DNA of 64,000 bases, taken from assembly GCF_002915595.1 (NCBI RefSeq), contig NZ_PQGG01000019.1, positions 62,001 through 126,000 of the forward strand, read 5' to 3'. A model generated the notes under the pieces. The model ran no database searches. It saw only the letters and a list, made by a program, of their open reading frames with translations, and had not been told where the DNA came from. Positions 46,131 through 53,985 of the stretch are shown here, in pieces. The position numbers and the translations under genes were made by a program. The DNA comes from Zhongshania marina (GTDB taxonomy: Bacteria > Pseudomonadota > Gammaproteobacteria > Pseudomonadales > Spongiibacteraceae). Position 1 is the stretch's first letter. Each line of letters opens with the position of its first letter.

Positions 46131-46909
46131 CGCTGCCTCCACGAAAAACGTCTTAGCTTCCACTGATCCAAGCACTGCCGAAAAAACACAGCATCCCAAG
46201 ATGCCTTAGCCACACCGGACTCAGTCCAAAACATCACAAACTCAGCCGTGTACTCATCCACAAACTGCGCATCCACAAATTCATCACGCACTAGCCTAGT
46301 CATCGTATCGACAGCAGGCAACCAATCAGCAGCCAACAATTTGCCGCCATTCGCGCTAGATATATTTTTAGTAGTTGTAGTAGATAACGGAAGTACGGAG
46401 GTATGACGCTGCTCACAATTATTAATATGCTGGTCATCTATGTCGGCGCTTACCTCTGCAGCCCTTATAACAAACTGTTTTACATTGCTTTTATCGGTAT
46501 TCTTCTGTGTTGCTGCTTTGCGCGATCCACCTATGACGGAGATATGACGCTGCTCACCGGAACGGATTTTTTCGTCAACAATAGCCAATGGCAATTTAAA
46601 CACCATCGCATCAACTCGGCGCCGCTGCGGAATCTTCTCAACAAGGCCATGACGCTCCAGCAACACCAGCAGATTACGCACCAAAGACTTACTTGGCGCA
46701 CTAACCGCACCCAGCTTACTACCCCTATCAGGCGCAACCTCTAACAGCTCACGAAAACCCTTGTAACAAACAATCCGCTTCACACCGACAATACCTGTTG
46801 AGTAATCCATAAACGGACGAATGCCCATCAAATAAAGCAGCCTAGCATCAAGCCGCAGCCCCCTTAGCGCATCCTCTTCATCGTCACTCAAGCGAATAGA
46901 AACAGACAT
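46127..46909 (-). CDS. DnaT-like replication initiation protein
   Basis: 260 residues from the ATG at 46909 (TGATG overlap). The N-terminal half is a winged-helix-like unit (SVRNLLVLLERHGLVEKIPQRRR-type pattern), the middle is a polar linker, and the C-terminal WLPAVDTMTRLVRD to WDAVFFRQCLDQWKLRR matches DnaT/phage-O C-terminal domains that bind ssDNA and recruit helicase. No helicase gene is present, so host DnaB is presumably used. Confidence 0.7.
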   Translation of the reverse strand: MSVSIRLSDDEEDALRGLRLDARLLYLMGIRPFMDYSTGIVGVKRIVCYKGFRELLEVAPDRGSKLGAVSAPSKSLVRNLLVLLERHGLVEKIPQRRRVDAMVFKLPLAIVDEKIRSGEQRHISVIGGSRKAATQKNTDKSNVKQFVIRAAEVSADIDDQHINNCEQRHTSVLPLSTTTTKNISSANGGKLLAADWLPAVDTMTRLVRDEFVDAQFVDEYTAEFVMFWTESGVAKASWDAVFFRQCLDQWKLRRFSWRQR

Positions 46910-47187
46910 CACCACACCACCACAGGCCGCTCGCGACCACTAGATTCAACAACCAACATAGAATGCTCAATACTCAGCAAAACAGACTGCAACTGCACCG
47001 CAGACAACCCGCCCGCATCCGCAGCTTTTATCAGTAAGTCATACGTCACCTCTAAGCGATTAAGCGCCACAGATCGACACACCTGCTCATTACAGCGCGC
47101 CGCCTCAAGCAACCGCGTAATCTCGCTTAACTTGTGCTCGCAAGGGTTCAAAGTCTTATTATTTACACTCAAAGAAATATCACTCAC
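46909..47187 (-). CDS. Early-region protein of unknown function
   Basis: 92 residues from a GTG at 47187 overlapping the end of the upstream gene; a longer frame to 47235 is possible. Mainly helical with a Cys-containing segment (HKLSEITRLLEAARCNEQVC) and a leucine-rich end. Coupled to the replication gene. No family recognised. Confidence 0.6.
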   Translation of the reverse strand: MSDISLSVNNKTLNPCEHKLSEITRLLEAARCNEQVCRSVALNRLEVTYDLLIKAADAGGLSAVQLQSVLLSIEHSMLVVESSGRERPVVVW

Positions 47188-47383
47188 TCTTCTGCGCAGC
47201 CAAAAGAAATGCTTCCGGAGTTCTAAATAAAACATCCTTCAAGCCATCCACCTCTTTCTCTAAGCACTTAAAATAAGCATCTAGCTTCATGCCCGACAAA
47301 TTAATGTCATGCCGCTGATGCTTAATCATCCACTCCAGCTTAGCTACCCGCTCTGCCACATTGGGCACGTAAGGCTTCGCCAC
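47180..47383 (-). CDS. Small early-region helical protein
   Basis: About 67 residues if started at the GTG at 47383, five bases after the DUF2513 stop. Helical, with WMIKHQRHDINLSGMKLDAY and a charged tail. No family recognised; real because of tight packing on both sides. Confidence 0.55.
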   Translation of the reverse strand: MAKPYVPNVAERVAKLEWMIKHQRHDINLSGMKLDAYFKCLEKEVDGLKDVLFRTPEAFLLAAQKSE

Positions 47384-47387
47384 CCGC

Positions 47388-47750
47388 CTAATCCAACATC
47401 TGTTTAAGCAAAGACGACGCTGCAAGCCGCACAGCCTCAACACTGGCATCAACACCACTTTGCATTAGCCGAGCCTTAATGGCGGCCCACACCGTGTCGC
47501 GCCTAATTTGATCCAGCAACTCATGACCCTGCCACGTCAAACGAAAAGCAAAACGATAAGGACTGCTAGACCCTTTGCGGCCACCGCCCTCAATAATCCC
47601 AGCCTCTTGCAGCAACGCCATGTGATAAGCCGCCACCTCATTGGGAATACCTCGGTCCTCAAACTCAGTAGAATCAACCTGACTATCATCGGTAGGCAGC
47701 GACTCAACCTTTAACAGAATCTTTCTAATCACATCCCAATCGCGCTTCAC
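47388..47750 (-). CDS. DUF2513 protein
   Basis: 120 residues opening MKRDWDVIRKILLKVESL, the DUF2513 signature, followed by a winged-helix pattern (YHMALLQEAGIIEGG, FRLTWQGHELLDQIRRDTVW). Common in prophages and mobile DNA; likely DNA-binding, role unknown. ATGA overlap with the upstream gene. Confidence 0.9.
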   Translation of the reverse strand: MKRDWDVIRKILLKVESLPTDDSQVDSTEFEDRGIPNEVAAYHMALLQEAGIIEGGGRKGSSSPYRFAFRLTWQGHELLDQIRRDTVWAAIKARLMQSGVDASVEAVRLAASSLLKQMLD

Positions 47751-48061
47751 GCAACACCCCCAAAATTACCCAACGTCCGCCGTAAATCGGCAGCACCATA
47801 GCGATGAATTCGCGCCCGCCGCTCAAAATCATTTGCCTCAGCCTCAAGCTGCGCAGCCAGCTCCGCAATACACGCCAGCGCCGGATCTTCACCGTCTGCC
47901 AGCACAACCGCATCTGCATACTGAACAAAATTAACAAAGCCAGACGGCTCGCGGCTTTTATACTCGGTGCCCACATCAGCTAGGTACGGCACACACTGCC
48001 CCACCAAACCGGCATACCAGCGCATAGAGTCACCGCAACCTGTAATAAGCAGCCTAGGCAT
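47747..48061 (-). CDS. Phage early protein, conserved type
   Basis: 104 residues. GCGDSMRWYAGLVGQCVPYLAD followed by SREPSGFVNFVQYADAVVL looks like a small beta-barrel domain found in other phages, with a helical C-terminal half. TAATG overlap with the winged-helix gene. Function unknown. Confidence 0.65.
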   Translation of the reverse strand: MPRLLITGCGDSMRWYAGLVGQCVPYLADVGTEYKSREPSGFVNFVQYADAVVLADGEDPALACIAELAAQLEAEANDFERRARIHRYGAADLRRTLGNFGGVA

Positions 48062-48342
48062 TACGCCGCATCCCGCTTTAACCGATACACATCACAATGA
48101 TCCACATCCCGCGCCATACGATCGCGGTCAGACGTAAACGTGTCTTGCAACACCACACCTTTACGAATCAAACCAACAAGGCAATTGCGAACCGTACCCG
48201 CCATAACGTCACCGCTCAGCGCCTTTCTAATCTCAAAAATAGTCGCCCCATCAGCACCGTAGCGGCCCAAAATCTTAAACACCTTGCGCTCCATTGGCGT
48301 AACCAGCTTAGCCGCGCAATCAACCTGCAAAACAGCACTCAT
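48061..48342 (-). CDS. Winged-helix regulator (copy A)
   Basis: 93 residues behind GAGAGGTGG. Core ERKVFKILGRYGADGATIFEI and AGTVRNCLVGLIRKGVV form a winged helix; the end DRMARDVDHCDVYRLKR is basic. It is a paralogue of the gene at 48977-49246 (ATxFExRK, GTVxNC and DVY are shared). An operator-like repeat lies upstream at 48375-48410. Confidence 0.75.
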   Translation of the reverse strand: MSAVLQVDCAAKLVTPMERKVFKILGRYGADGATIFEIRKALSGDVMAGTVRNCLVGLIRKGVVLQDTFTSDRDRMARDVDHCDVYRLKRDAA

Positions 48343-48374
48343 TTACCACCTCTCCACCTAATAAAAAACAAGGA

Positions 48375-48410
48375 GCGGCAGCCCGCAAACCTCACCAGTG
48401 CGCAGGTGAC
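48375..48410. promoter_or_regulatory. Repeated operator A
   Basis: A 21-bp segment (48375-48395) recurs with one change at 49270-49290. It ends in TCACC-N8-GGTGA (48392-48409). It lies between copy A winged-helix gene and a divergent small gene. Confidence 0.65.
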
Positions 48411-48465
48411 GCGATTCCTGCTAGGATTAATGCACCACACACCACCTACAAGGAATACAGATACT

Positions 48466-48684
48466 ATGAAGGACAATAAAGTTGTTGAATTTACCGGAGC
48501 CGAGGCGACGCTCGCATGCGGAATCACTAACGCGTACTTCACAAACCTACTCCTAAAGCAAAGCCAAGGACAAAACACAGAAGACCCAGAAGTAAAAGCC
48601 GCATGCCTAAGCGAGGCGCGACAGGCTGTTCTAGACGAGATAAAACTGGGGCAGGCTCAACAGAAGCAAATCTCGCAGCTTTAG
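48466..48684 (+). CDS. Small divergent protein A
   Basis: 72 residues beginning MKDNKVVEFTGAEATLACG, with AAGGA about 11 bases before the ATG. Charged, helical, Gln-rich end. It overlaps the opposite-strand gene 48539-48769 by 146 bp, so one of the two may be false; the matching position in the duplicated cassette favours it. Confidence 0.5.
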   Translation: MKDNKVVEFTGAEATLACGITNAYFTNLLLKQSQGQNTEDPEVKAACLSEARQAVLDEIKLGQAQQKQISQL

Positions 48685-48769
48685 TAAGCTTCACCTGCTC
48701 CAACGAATAGCGCCGCAGGCCTTCCTCCAATCGAGCAACTGCGGCGCTGCACTCACACTTGTCACACAT
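48539..48769 (-). CDS. Small Cys-containing membrane-anchored protein
   Basis: 76 residues from an ATG in a TGATG overlap with AAGGAG nine bases upstream, strong start signals. MCDKCEC gives three close cysteines; the C-terminus GMRLLLLGLLCFVLGFALGVGL is a membrane span. It overlaps the + strand frame 48466-48684. Confidence 0.6.
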   Translation of the reverse strand: MCDKCECSAAVARLEEGLRRYSLEQVKLTKAARFASVEPAPVLSRLEQPVAPRLGMRLLLLGLLCFVLGFALGVGL

Positions 48770-48984
48770 CAGCCCGCACTCCTTAACGTATAAACACCCT
48801 GCGTACGCACAAGATGAATAGAATCCATAACCCGCTCAATCCGCTGCTCATGCCGCAACAAACTGTGCCTACGCTCACCCATCGTTCCAACCCGCAAGGT
48901 CGGCCATAAATCAAAATTGTTCAACGCATCAAGCGCCTGCTGACTTAAAGCCTCGCCGGCGCGTTTAGAAATAGACTTAGCCAT
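48769..48984 (-). CDS. Small early-region protein
   Basis: 71 residues, beginning MAKSISKRAGEALSQQ. Basic and helical with RHSLLRHEQRIERVMDSI. Overlaps the winged-helix copy B stop by 8 bp and the next start by 1 bp. No family recognised. Confidence 0.65.
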   Translation of the reverse strand: MAKSISKRAGEALSQQALDALNNFDLWPTLRVGTMGERRHSLLRHEQRIERVMDSIHLVRTQGVYTLRSAG

Positions 48985-49246
48985 TTACCGCAACCCTCGC
49001 CTTATAAACATCAGCCTCACCATAGCCGCGACCAATACGCTCAGCCTCAGTAGTGCAACCAACATGATCAAGCAAGCCGCGCTTACTCAAATTACGAATA
49101 CAGTTATTTACCGTACCAGGTAACACCTGCAAACCAATCACCTTGCGCACCTCAAACACCGTCGCGCCACAATCACCAAACTTAGAAATAGTCCGATGAA
49201 CCCGCCGCTCACGTGGCGATTTATAAGTTATTTCTGTAGTGCTCAT
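48977..49246 (-). CDS. Winged-helix regulator (copy B)
   Basis: 89 residues from the ATG at 49246 behind GGAGGGGG. ERRVHRTISKFGDCGATVFEV and PGTVNNCIRNLSKRGLL parallel copy A. Together with its upstream repeat at 49270-49305 and the divergent gene at 49360, it forms the second copy of a regulator/operator/target cassette. Confidence 0.78.
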   Translation of the reverse strand: MSTTEITYKSPRERRVHRTISKFGDCGATVFEVRKVIGLQVLPGTVNNCIRNLSKRGLLDHVGCTTEAERIGRGYGEADVYKARVAVNG

Positions 49247-49269
49247 AGCCCCCTCCAAAATCAACAAAA

Positions 49270-49305
49270 GCGGCAGCCCGCAAGCCTCACAACTTCCCAT
49301 GTGAC
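49270..49305. promoter_or_regulatory. Repeated operator B
   Basis: The same 21-bp element as at 48375 (one mismatch), followed by TCACA-N8-TGTGA (49287-49304). Spacing of the two half-sites is identical to operator A. Confidence 0.65.
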
Positions 49306-49359
49306 TGGATATCTCCTAAGCTGAAAAGAGCGACCAACCCAACCAAGGAGAAAATCAAA

Positions 49360-49746
49360 GTGGACACCAAAGAAAAACAAGCACGCGCCGTCATAAACGC
49401 ATTGCACACAATCAACCACCAAATCGACGACATTCTTAACGAGCTTACAGACGGCAAACCCATAACCAGCACAAAAAAAGCAGACCTTCAGGAAAAACTG
49501 GGCGCACTCAAAGACAAACTGAAAATATCGGCCAAAACTGGCACCATCGACGGCAAAATACGCGAGCAGAACAGCTTTGAGCGCCGCTACTTTCATCCCG
49601 CCACCCAATCGGCAGACGCAAACCTCATGCTGGCCCGCAACAGCAACCCCGCAAATGGCAACTGGCTCGAACGGCTTATGATTGCCCAAGAAGACATCAC
49701 CCATCTTCTCTCACAACTGACGGAACTGTACCCGCCATCCCAATAA
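49360..49746 (+). CDS. Small divergent protein B
   Basis: 128 residues from a GTG with AAGGAG upstream. Helical: INALHTINHQIDDILNELTD, then KKADLQEKLGALKDKLK, ending in a second helical unit. No family recognised. It is transcribed away from winged-helix copy B across operator B, and overlaps the convergent gene by 50 bp. Confidence 0.7.
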   Translation: MDTKEKQARAVINALHTINHQIDDILNELTDGKPITSTKKADLQEKLGALKDKLKISAKTGTIDGKIREQNSFERRYFHPATQSADANLMLARNSNPANGNWLERLMIAQEDITHLLSQLTELYPPSQ

Positions 49747-50038
49747 TCGAAAGACGAATCTCATTGGCGCGCCACTCCAGCGACTTAAACACCGCGTCAC
49801 AAAATAACTCAGAGCGCGCCGCACTCTCCGGCGCCTGCCGAATAGCAAACAACAGCGTCTCCACGCGCCCCAACAAACTATTAGGGTCAGTCCACCCATA
49901 GCCTTCCGGCAGCACACAAATATCATCCAGCAGATCATCTGAAGCACCAACAACCAGAGACCTTGGTGGCCTCACCGCAAAGCCTCGACGGCAAGACTTA
50001 GCGCCGTAACGACTAACACGGCTAGGCTTAAACCTCAT
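49697..50038 (-). CDS. Early leftward protein, unknown
   Basis: 113 residues from the ATG at 50038 with GGAGG upstream. Basic start (MRFKPSRVSRYGAKSCRRGF), then an acidic helical centre (ASDDLLDDICVLPEGYGW, ESAARSELFCDAVFKSL). Follows the Cro-like gene. No family recognised. Confidence 0.65.
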   Translation of the reverse strand: MRFKPSRVSRYGAKSCRRGFAVRPPRSLVVGASDDLLDDICVLPEGYGWTDPNSLLGRVETLLFAIRQAPESAARSELFCDAVFKSLEWRANEIRLSIIGMAGTVPSVVREDG

Positions 50039-50128
50039 ACCCACCTCCACTCTCTACACTAATAACACCGCTAATTAGCGGCTTAAACGTAACCTGCTAC
50101 TTGGTTAAGCTAATTTCAAATGACCAAA

Positions 50129-50344
50129 TCAGGCCGCAGACGCCTCTTCAATAAACAAAGTTTCAAAGCTAACGTCTGCGCCGCAACCGGCTAAAACAGC
50201 AAGGATCTTCTTAATGTCATCAGCATCAGGAGTACGCGCACCGGTTTCGTATGACGACCAACGGCTCTGCCCCCATCCAGCCAATTCACCGGCTTGGGAC
50301 TGGGTGAGTGCCACCTGTTTTCGATAATCCGCAATCTTATTCAT
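50129..50344 (-). CDS. Cro-like repressor
   Basis: 71 residues from the ATG at 50344 (GGAG six bases upstream). Helix-turn-helix VALTQSQAGELAGWGQSRWSSYETGAR, typical XRE/Cro. Divergent from CI with 103 bp between. It should turn early leftward transcription up and switch off CI. Confidence 0.85.
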   Translation of the reverse strand: MNKIADYRKQVALTQSQAGELAGWGQSRWSSYETGARTPDADDIKKILAVLAGCGADVSFETLFIEEASAA

Positions 50345-50370
50345 TGAAGGCTCCAATATGCTCACAGCTA

Positions 50371-50399
50371 GAATAATCGCGAATCGTGATAATTGTCAA
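50371..50399 (-). promoter_or_regulatory. Leftward early promoter and CI/Cro operator
   Basis: TTGACA (50399-50394), 18-bp spacer, TATTCT (50375-50370). The imperfect palindrome TATCAC-N5-GCGATT (50391-50375) fills the spacer and matches 14 of 17 bases of the perfect site at 51698. The stretch TACGTGTTGACA also occurs at 51658-51669. Confidence 0.75.
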
Positions 50400-50447
50400 C
50401 ACGTAACGAGTTATGCAGATAACGCGCAGCGTGGTAAAAAGTGCACT

Positions 50448-51134
50448 ATGAATATCGCAATCAGACTCAAACAACTCAGAAATCGAAAAGGACTGTCACA
50501 AGCAGACCTTGCAGACGCCTGCGGATGGGATCACCAAAGCCGCATATCAGGCTATGAGCGCAACGAACGAGAACCATCTTTCAGTGACCTAAGCGCCATT
50601 TGCGCCGCGCTAGGGATAACCGTTGCAGAATTTTTCGAATACCAAGTTAAAGAAAGAGCCGCCTCTTACGCGACAGGCCTGAAAGATGCCGACTACAACA
50701 ATATAAACAACGATGTGAGCTCAGGCCCAGACACCCGCGGATTCGTACCCGTCATATCATGGGTACAGGCAGGACAATGGCACGAAGCCGAAGACTTACA
50801 CCAGCCAGGACTAGCTGAAAAATTGATTCCATGCCCCAAAACCCATAGCCGTCAAACTTACGCACTACGCGTACAAGGCGACTCTATGACAGCCCCCATC
50901 GGTCGCAGCTACCCAGAAGGCGCCATTATCTACGTAGACCCAGAGCTTCGAGGAAGCGTAGGCATAGGCGACCGAATAATTGCGAAACTAGACAAAGAAG
51001 ATCGCGTCACGTTCAAACAGCTTGCAAGCGACGGCGATAAAATGTACCTAAAGGCACTAAACCCAAGCCACCCCCCAATATTTGACGAGTTTCGCATTCT
51101 TGGCAAAGTTATAGGCTCTTGGATAGATGACTAA
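50448..51134 (+). CDS. CI-type (LexA-like, S24) phage repressor
   Basis: 228 residues from the ATG at 50448; no ribosome site, as in leaderless lambda cI. XRE helix-turn-helix (about 5-58: GLSQADLADACGWDHQSRISGYE), linker, then S24 peptidase domain with cleavage Ala108-Gly109 (WVQAGQW), Ser146 (GDSMTAP) and Lys190 (VTFKQL). Keeps the prophage silent and is cut on RecA activation. Confidence 0.95.
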   Translation: MNIAIRLKQLRNRKGLSQADLADACGWDHQSRISGYERNEREPSFSDLSAICAALGITVAEFFEYQVKERAASYATGLKDADYNNINNDVSSGPDTRGFVPVISWVQAGQWHEAEDLHQPGLAEKLIPCPKTHSRQTYALRVQGDSMTAPIGRSYPEGAIIYVDPELRGSVGIGDRIIAKLDKEDRVTFKQLASDGDKMYLKALNPSHPPIFDEFRILGKVIGSWIDD

Positions 51135-51145
51135 AAAAGTGACAC

Positions 51146-51571
51146 ATGATGAACTGCGAAATATGTAAATGCGAGCTAACCGAAAGCTCTGCTCGATATG
51201 AAATGAATATAGCCCACTGCAAGAATTGCTTTGGAAGCGCGCAAGCAAAAGAATACATCTTATCGAAAACAGCCCTCAGCAAATCAGCATCAGAAGCCAA
51301 CCTCCCTATAACCGCTGACGATGAATACTCGCCACTTTCCTTACTCTTATTTCTACTGTCCGCAATTGCACTGCTAGGAGGTATTTTTATTTGCGCTGTA
51401 ATGTGGCCAGATGCCACCGAACACGAATTGAAAATACTGACTTATACGCCATCTATTACTTGGCTCATCACAGGCGTGATGCAATTCTCCTTATATGCCG
51501 CCCTAGGACAAGGCCTGCACTATTTAAAGCTAATATCAAAAAGCTCCAAACACACGCCACCAAACAACTAA
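51146..51571 (+). CDS. Zinc-ribbon membrane protein (lysogeny cargo)
   Basis: 141 residues. N-terminal four-Cys cluster (CEICKCE and HCKNC), then two membrane spans (LLLFLLSAIALLGGIFICAVMW and a second about 35 residues on). Co-transcribed with CI (11 bp after it) and followed by a terminator, so expressed in the lysogen; superinfection exclusion is possible. No ribosome site is clear. Confidence 0.7.
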   Translation: MMNCEICKCELTESSARYEMNIAHCKNCFGSAQAKEYILSKTALSKSASEANLPITADDEYSPLSLLLFLLSAIALLGGIFICAVMWPDATEHELKILTYTPSITWLITGVMQFSLYAALGQGLHYLKLISKSSKHTPPNN

Positions 51572-51598
51572 TCACACCCGCTAGGATCTCCTACAAAG

Positions 51599-51622
51599 CC
51601 CGCTCCAAACGGGTTTTTTTTC
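51599..51622 (+). terminator. Terminator after the CI operon
   Basis: CCCG/CGGG stem with a 7-base loop followed by eight T. Separates CI from the rightward early promoter. Confidence 0.8.
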
Positions 51623-51649
51623 GCCTCCAAAAAAGCACGCAATAAAAAA

Positions 51650-51714
51650 TATCGCGCTACGTGTTGACATAATAATCACATTAAGCGATATTTGAATTAT
51701 CGCAATTCGCGATA
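51650..51714 (+). promoter_or_regulatory. Rightward early promoter with CI/Cro operators
   Basis: TTGACA (51664-51669), 17-bp spacer, GATATT (51687-51692). Perfect operator TATCGC-AATTC-GCGATA at 51698-51714; a further GCGATA at 51685-51690 pairs with TATCGC at 51698, and TATCGCG lies at 51650. Start of the early operon at 51748 and on. Confidence 0.8.
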
Positions 51715-51747
51715 GTTTGAATATAACCAAGCTTTCCGGAGACACCC

Positions 51748-52002
51748 ATGCAAAACAGCCAATCACTACCCGAACTGTTTTACGAATTTCACGGCCTTTG
51801 CTTCTGCACCGCGCCGTTTGAATCGTTGTTGCTGCAACGTCTTCGCGCCACCAACAAACCGCCAGAAGATTTAACCCTGGGCGAAGTGCGCAACATAGTT
51901 CTAAGCGCCCAAGGCGACTACAACGACGCCGCCGAGTGCGAGCAAACCGACTGGCCGCAAATTTGCCTTGCTGCAAAAGAGGCACTGGGGCAAGCGGCAT
52001 GA
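51748..52002 (+). CDS. First protein of rightward early operon
   Basis: 84 residues, beginning MQNSQSLPELFYEFHG, after CCGGAG. Helical with a TNKPPEDLTLGEVRNIVLSAQ middle. ATGA overlap with the next gene. No family recognised. Confidence 0.7.
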   Translation: MQNSQSLPELFYEFHGLCFCTAPFESLLLQRLRATNKPPEDLTLGEVRNIVLSAQGDYNDAAECEQTDWPQICLAAKEALGQAA

Positions 52003-52451
52003 CTAGCCACGGCAACCTCAAATACAAATCTGGCATGGGCCTAGCCCCTCGCGAGGGCGAAGCGCTGTTACTCGCCGCCCTAGGCAACAGCACCAAAGAA
52101 AGCGCACGGCTAATGAACGCCGCAGCCGCCACCATAAAGTGCTACCTAGACCGCGCCCGCGAAAAACTCAGCGCCCGCAACATAGCCCACGCGGTAAGCC
52201 TTGCGTGGGAGCACGGCCTAATTGTGAGCAAGCACATGTGCACCGTGCTTTTAATTATTACCGCGCTGAACTCTGCAGCGGGTGGCGACATAGACCAACG
52301 CAACGTAGGCCGCCTGCAGCGCACCAGAAGCGGCCGCCGCAAAGACGATCAAGGCCTGCTACCCACAGACCTAGAAAGCACAGACAGCTTTAAGCCCATG
52401 AGTCTAAACCAGTGGAAAGCACTCATCGCATCAGCAAGGAACGCAGCATGA
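51999..52451 (+). CDS. LuxR-type helix-turn-helix regulator
   Basis: 150 residues from the ATG at 51999 (ATGA overlap). LAPREGEALLLAALGNSTKE followed by AATIKCYLDRAREKLSARN is the LuxR-type DNA-binding domain, near the N-terminus; the C-terminal part is unlike sensor domains. Regulator of early genes or of the host. Confidence 0.78.
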   Translation: MTSHGNLKYKSGMGLAPREGEALLLAALGNSTKESARLMNAAAATIKCYLDRAREKLSARNIAHAVSLAWEHGLIVSKHMCTVLLIITALNSAAGGDIDQRNVGRLQRTRSGRRKDDQGLLPTDLESTDSFKPMSLNQWKALIASARNAA

Positions 52452-52852
52452 ACATAAACCAAGTGATCAGCGCCGCCCGCGAAGCCATTGCCGCCAAAGG
52501 CTTAGAGGTAAAAACCAGCTCGCGCTCAGACACAGAACTGCTACTAGGCGTGCGCAGCAAGCAGCATCACCGCGTATTTGGCCCAGCCTCACCATTAACG
52601 TGCTGGACAGATGCCTACGAATACGCCACCGGCAAAAGCTGGGTATCGCTACTTACCCAATGGCGCAGAACCTCACCGGCACGGCCACCGCACATTGCCG
52701 CCGACAATCGCGGCGAATTAAGACTCATTGCCGGCAACGCAGTATCGGTAGAGCAGCAACTAAAGCAGCTAGAAGCAAACGGCCAGCTACTCAGCGCCGT
52801 GTATACCCGCCGTGGTCAGCGCCAAACCATCGTCCACGCAGAGGTCATTTGA
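52448..52852 (+). CDS. Early operon protein, unknown
   Basis: 134 residues from the ATG at 52448 (ATGA overlap). INQVISAAREAIAAKGLEVKT, then CWTDAYEYATGKSWVSLL. No family recognised; soluble. Confidence 0.65.
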   Translation: MNINQVISAAREAIAAKGLEVKTSSRSDTELLLGVRSKQHHRVFGPASPLTCWTDAYEYATGKSWVSLLTQWRRTSPARPPHIAADNRGELRLIAGNAVSVEQQLKQLEANGQLLSAVYTRRGQRQTIVHAEVI

Positions 52853-53181
52853 TGAGTAGCGACGTATCGGCAAAGCAGCAAGAGCAAATCAGCAAACTCA
52901 CGCATGCGAACACCAAGCTAATGAACTGGAATTTTAAACAAGACAAGGCCATCGCCAACACCAATCGGCGGCTGTCGCGCACCGTGGCCAGACTTAACGA
53001 AAAAGACGCCCTGCGCGAGCAAATTGCCGCCGTGAGCGAAAAAGTAGAAGAGCTAAGCGCACAAGTAATGATGCTAAGCGAGCTAAACCACAACCTCACC
53101 CGCCAGCTGCACCAAGCCATTACGCAGCTAGCGCCACAAGAGGCCAGAGACAATGTTACGCACCTTAAAAGAAGCGTGTGA
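52852..53181 (+). CDS. Coiled-coil early protein
   Basis: 109 residues in a TGATG overlap. Long heptad helix (NEKDALREQIAAVSEKVEEL to LSELNHNLTRQLHQAITQL). Its 3' end overlaps the next gene by 29 bp. Probably a dimeric scaffold; function unknown. Confidence 0.65.
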   Translation: MSSDVSAKQQEQISKLTHANTKLMNWNFKQDKAIANTNRRLSRTVARLNEKDALREQIAAVSEKVEELSAQVMMLSELNHNLTRQLHQAITQLAPQEARDNVTHLKRSV

Positions 53182-53461
53182 CCAACACGGCCTGCGCCAC
53201 CGCGCAGTAAGCAACCGCCTTAAAAAGCTGGGCTACATCAAAACCAGCATACACGGCACCGGACTGGTACCGGACTACAGCCGCAAGGCCTCGGCCGACC
53301 ATTTTAAATTGCGAGAACAGCAGTTTTACATACTGCACAACGGCAACCGCATTCAAAAACACCGCACCGTCGTTGCCGTAACAGACGCCGGCGAAGAACT
53401 GGTCTGCAAACTCTGCCCAGACCTAACCAAAGAACCAGAACAGGAGCACTCTGCATCATGA
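53153..53461 (+). CDS. Small HTH-like early protein
   Basis: 102 residues. LKEACDQHGLRHRAVSNRLKKLGYI looks like a helix-turn-helix; the rest is basic with CKLCPD late. Possibly a DNA-binding regulator. ATGA overlap with the lytic transglycosylase gene. Confidence 0.6.
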   Translation: MLRTLKEACDQHGLRHRAVSNRLKKLGYIKTSIHGTGLVPDYSRKASADHFKLREQQFYILHNGNRIQKHRTVVAVTDAGEELVCKLCPDLTKEPEQEHSAS

Positions 53462-53955
53462 GCACACCGTACAAAAACACCATCGTAGGCATGACGCAAC
53501 GCTACCTGCCCAACTACGACCCGCGCCTAATTGCTGCCCAAATCCAGCAAGAAAGCGCGTGGAAAACAGACGCCCGCTCCCCCGTTGGCGCACAAGGCCT
53601 AATGCAAATCATGCCCGACACATGGGCAGAAGAAGCCAGCCAACTAGGCCTTATTAACGCCAACCCAGACGAACCCACCACCAACATCCAAGTTGGCTGC
53701 GCCTACATGGCACAAATGCTCAACGGCTGGACCGCACCGCGCCCACCGCTAGACCGCATCTGCCTAGCCCTAGCCAGCTACAACGCCGGCTTTGGCCACC
53801 TGCTAAAAGCCCAAAAACTAGCAGGCAACGCCAACGACTACGCCAGCATTATTGCAGCGCTCCCCCGCGTAACCGGCACACACGCCACAGAAACACGCAC
53901 CTACGTAAAGCGCATTCTCAAGTTTTATAACGAGTTTGTGATTTACGGCTGGTAA
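53458..53955 (+). CDS. Lytic transglycosylase (SLT domain)
   Basis: 165 residues. Catalytic Glu in QIQQESAWKTDARSPVGAQGLMQIMP, then LASYNAGFGH and ETRTYVKRI close the SLT fold. Cleaves peptidoglycan without water. No signal peptide, so it needs a holin or acts in the virion. Placed in the early operon, away from the late holin. Confidence 0.9.
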   Translation: MSTPYKNTIVGMTQRYLPNYDPRLIAAQIQQESAWKTDARSPVGAQGLMQIMPDTWAEEASQLGLINANPDEPTTNIQVGCAYMAQMLNGWTAPRPPLDRICLALASYNAGFGHLLKAQKLAGNANDYASIIAALPRVTGTHATETRTYVKRILKFYNEFVIYGW

Positions 53956-53985
53956 GGCCAACGCCAACAAATAGAGACCAAGACC

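Noticed and set aside
49261-49704. 147-residue minus-strand frame
   Set aside because: It lies opposite the well-supported gene at 49360, has very odd Cys/Phe/Val composition and no ribosome site; a shadow frame.
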